Part shown: piece by piece, positions 45,936-47,211 of the stretch
Position numbering within the stretch: position 1 is the first letter of the stretch
Layout of the letters: every line of letters starts with the position of its first letter
Assembly: GCA_002551355.1 (NCBI GenBank)
Contig: NTHE01000063.1
Span: 1-47,211, forward strand
Direction of reading: 5' to 3'
DNA from: Streptomyces sp. man185
Lineage (GTDB): Bacteria; Actinomycetota; Actinomycetes; Streptomycetales; Streptomycetaceae
DNA: 47,211 nt
Made by a program: the position numbers and the translations under genes
The notes under the pieces: generated by a model
Databases searched by the model: none
What the model was told of the DNA's origin: nothing
What the model saw: the letters and a program-made list of their open reading frames with translations, nothing else

Positions 45936-47211
45936 CCGGCCCCGTCCTGCGCGGGCAGGGCCGCGGGCGTCCGGCGGGCCGCGGGCGGCACCGGCAGCGG
46001 CAGCCCGTCCGTCTCCCCGAGGAAGACCCGCCGCACCACCCGCTCGGCGGCGTGCCCGTCGTCGTACGGACAGAACCGGGCCCGGAACGCGGCTCGCAAC
46101 TGCGCCGAGCGGGAGCCCCGCCAGTGGTCGGTCGCGAAGATGTCGAACAGCTCGTCCTGGCCCCGGGCGACGATGCCGGGCGGGAACGCCGTGACGTCGA
46201 AGTACGTGCCCCGGGCCGCCTCGTACGCCTCGATGTCGTCGAGGTGCAGCACCACCGGCCGGTCCAGGTTGACGTAGTCGAACATCAGCGACGCGTAGTC
46301 GGTGATCAGGGCGTCCGAGGCGAGCGCCAGCGTCTCGACGGACCGGTGCGCGCTGACGTCGATGATCCGGGGATGCTGCGCACGGTGGCCGCCCCCGGGG
46401 CCGGCCGGGCGAGGCGCCCGGGCCAGGACGACGAACTGCGGGCCCAGGACCCGTACCAGCCGCTCCAGGTCCAGGGCGGGCCGCTGGACGCGCCGGTAGT
46501 CGCGGGGGACCGGGGCGTACAGCAGGGCGGTGGCGCCCTCGGGGATGCCCAGCGTCTCGCGCAGCCGCGCCACGTCGGCCGGGCCGGTGCGGTGGTACAC
46601 GTCGTTGCGCGGCGAGCCGTACTCCAGCGTCGTGTACGCGGACGGATAGGCCCGCTCCCGTACGAGAGTGGAGTGCGGGTTGGCCGAGAGGGAGAAGTCC
46701 CACGTGTCGACGGAGCGCAGCAGCTCCTCGAAGTCGGTGCCCCGGGCGGCGGCGGGCCGGTCCAGCAGATCGGTGCCCACGGTCCGCAGCGGTGTGCCCT
46801 CGTGCGTCTGCAGCAGGATCTGACCCCGGCGCTTGACCAGCCCCCGGTCGAAGGAGCCGTCGTTCACCAGATACGCGGAACGGGCCAGCGCCGTCCGGTG
46901 GGCGAACGTGCCGGGCGCGAGGTGCCGGGTGCCGGTCGGCACGGTGTGGGCGTCGACCGACCGGCAGATCCAGGCCGTCCGCAGCCCCGGCACCAGCTCG
47001 CGCGCCTTAGCCTCGATCGCCGCCGGGCTGCCCGCGTACCCGCTGTCGCCCCAGGTCGCGAACACCGCGTCCCGGGTGCGCAGCGGCAGCCGCAACTGGA
47101 TCCGGTAGTGCGCCCGCAGCGCCGCGGCCCGCACCGCCCGGCGGACCGCCGCCGCGCCCCGGCGCAGCCGGCCGCTCAGGCGCTGGGCCACCGACAGGGC
47201 CTGGTAGGTGC
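45917..47211 (-). CDS. TagF-like protein, stand-alone form with His-to-Glu change (5' end open)
   Basis: At least 424 residues from a GTG at 47191; the frame stays open to the window edge, so the true start may lie outside. It is a short glycerophosphotransferase-family protein: YAGSPAAIEAKARELVPG, SAYLVNDGSFDRG, YGSPRNDVY, LYAPVPRDYR, TDYASLMFDYVNLDRPVVL. The motif that reads QTHHGTP in the similar gene at 35198 is QTHEGTP here, so the conserved His is Glu131 (GTG numbering). It may be inactive, or use a different acid/base or a different substrate. The last coding bases form one arm of the terminator hairpin. Confidence 0.85.
   Translation of the reverse strand, partial: TYQALSVAQRLSGRLRRGAAAVRRAVRAAALRAHYRIQLRLPLRTRDAVFATWGDSGYAGSPAAIEAKARELVPGLRTAWICRSVDAHTVPTGTRHLAPGTFAHRTALARSAYLVNDGSFDRGLVKRRGQILLQTHEGTPLRTVGTDLLDRPAAARGTDFEELLRSVDTWDFSLSANPHSTLVRERAYPSAYTTLEYGSPRNDVYHRTGPADVARLRETLGIPEGATALLYAPVPRDYRRVQRPALDLERLVRVLGPQFVVLARAPRPAGPGGGHRAQHPRIIDVSAHRSVETLALASDALITDYASLMFDYVNLDRPVVLHLDDIEAYEAARGTYFDVTAFPPGIVARGQDELFDIFATDHWRGSRSAQLRAAFRARFCPYDDGHAAERVVRRVFLGETDGLPLPVPPAARRTPAALPAQDGAGAAVGG

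Overview
High-GC actinobacterial chromosome, almost certainly Streptomyces. The evidence is the strong codon bias, many GTG starts, and the gene order mtrA-mtrB-lpqB-comF-hpf-secA, which matches the block known from Mycobacterium (Rv3246c towards Rv3235). Further support comes from the 180-kDa class NAD-glutamate dehydrogenase and the typical Streptomyces interspersed repeat ending in a CGCCGGACGGGCTGA-type core. I see no prophage, transposase or CRISPR array.

Layout. (1) 1-85: the 3' end of a 5S rRNA gene and its terminator, so the window starts at the end of an rrn operon. (2) 150-5651, minus strand: a tightly overlapping operon of a membrane protein, a DUF4129 protein, a DUF4350 protein, a MoxR AAA+ ATPase and a DUF58 protein. 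(3) 5792-12379, plus strand: mtnA (methionine salvage), the MtrA/MtrB two-component system, lipoprotein LpqB and a ComF-type phosphoribosyltransferase; a candidate MtrA box lies at the mtnA/mtrA junction. (4) 12380-14335: a long structured leader, ribosome hibernation factor hpf, and an orphan LuxR-type response regulator. (5) 14382-22016: an AlkX/YcaQ-type DNA glycosylase, a GNAT acetyltransferase, secA, an Rv3235-like protein, a DUF6912 protein, a HAD hydrolase and a DJ-1/PfpI protein. (6) 22463-27469: the large NAD-glutamate dehydrogenase. (7) 27661-47211: a cell-wall glycopolymer (teichoic-acid-like) cluster that runs off the right edge.

The glycopolymer cluster holds a two-gene ABC exporter of the TagGH type and a divergent TetR regulator with a paired dyad between them. 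It also has a GT-C-like membrane protein, five CDP-glycerol:glycerophosphotransferase (TagF-like) proteins, a GT4 glycosyltransferase and two methyltransferases. Two of the TagF-like proteins carry an intact N-terminal GT2 domain, one carries a degenerate GT2 domain, and two are short stand-alone forms. The polymer would be built in the cytoplasm by the TagF/GT2/GT4 enzymes, possibly modified or end-capped by methylation, and exported by the ABC pair; its chemistry cannot be read from sequence.

The observations I rate most worth following are: the structured hpf leader with mutually exclusive pairings (candidate raiA-motif RNA); the multi-TagF cluster with methyltransferases, including one paralogue with Glu in place of the conserved His and one with a dead-looking GT2 domain; a shared ACCCGAAYGG-type motif in three intergenic regions of that cluster; the double dyad between tetR and the exporter; and an interspersed repeat that supplies the last residues and stop codon of two unrelated genes.
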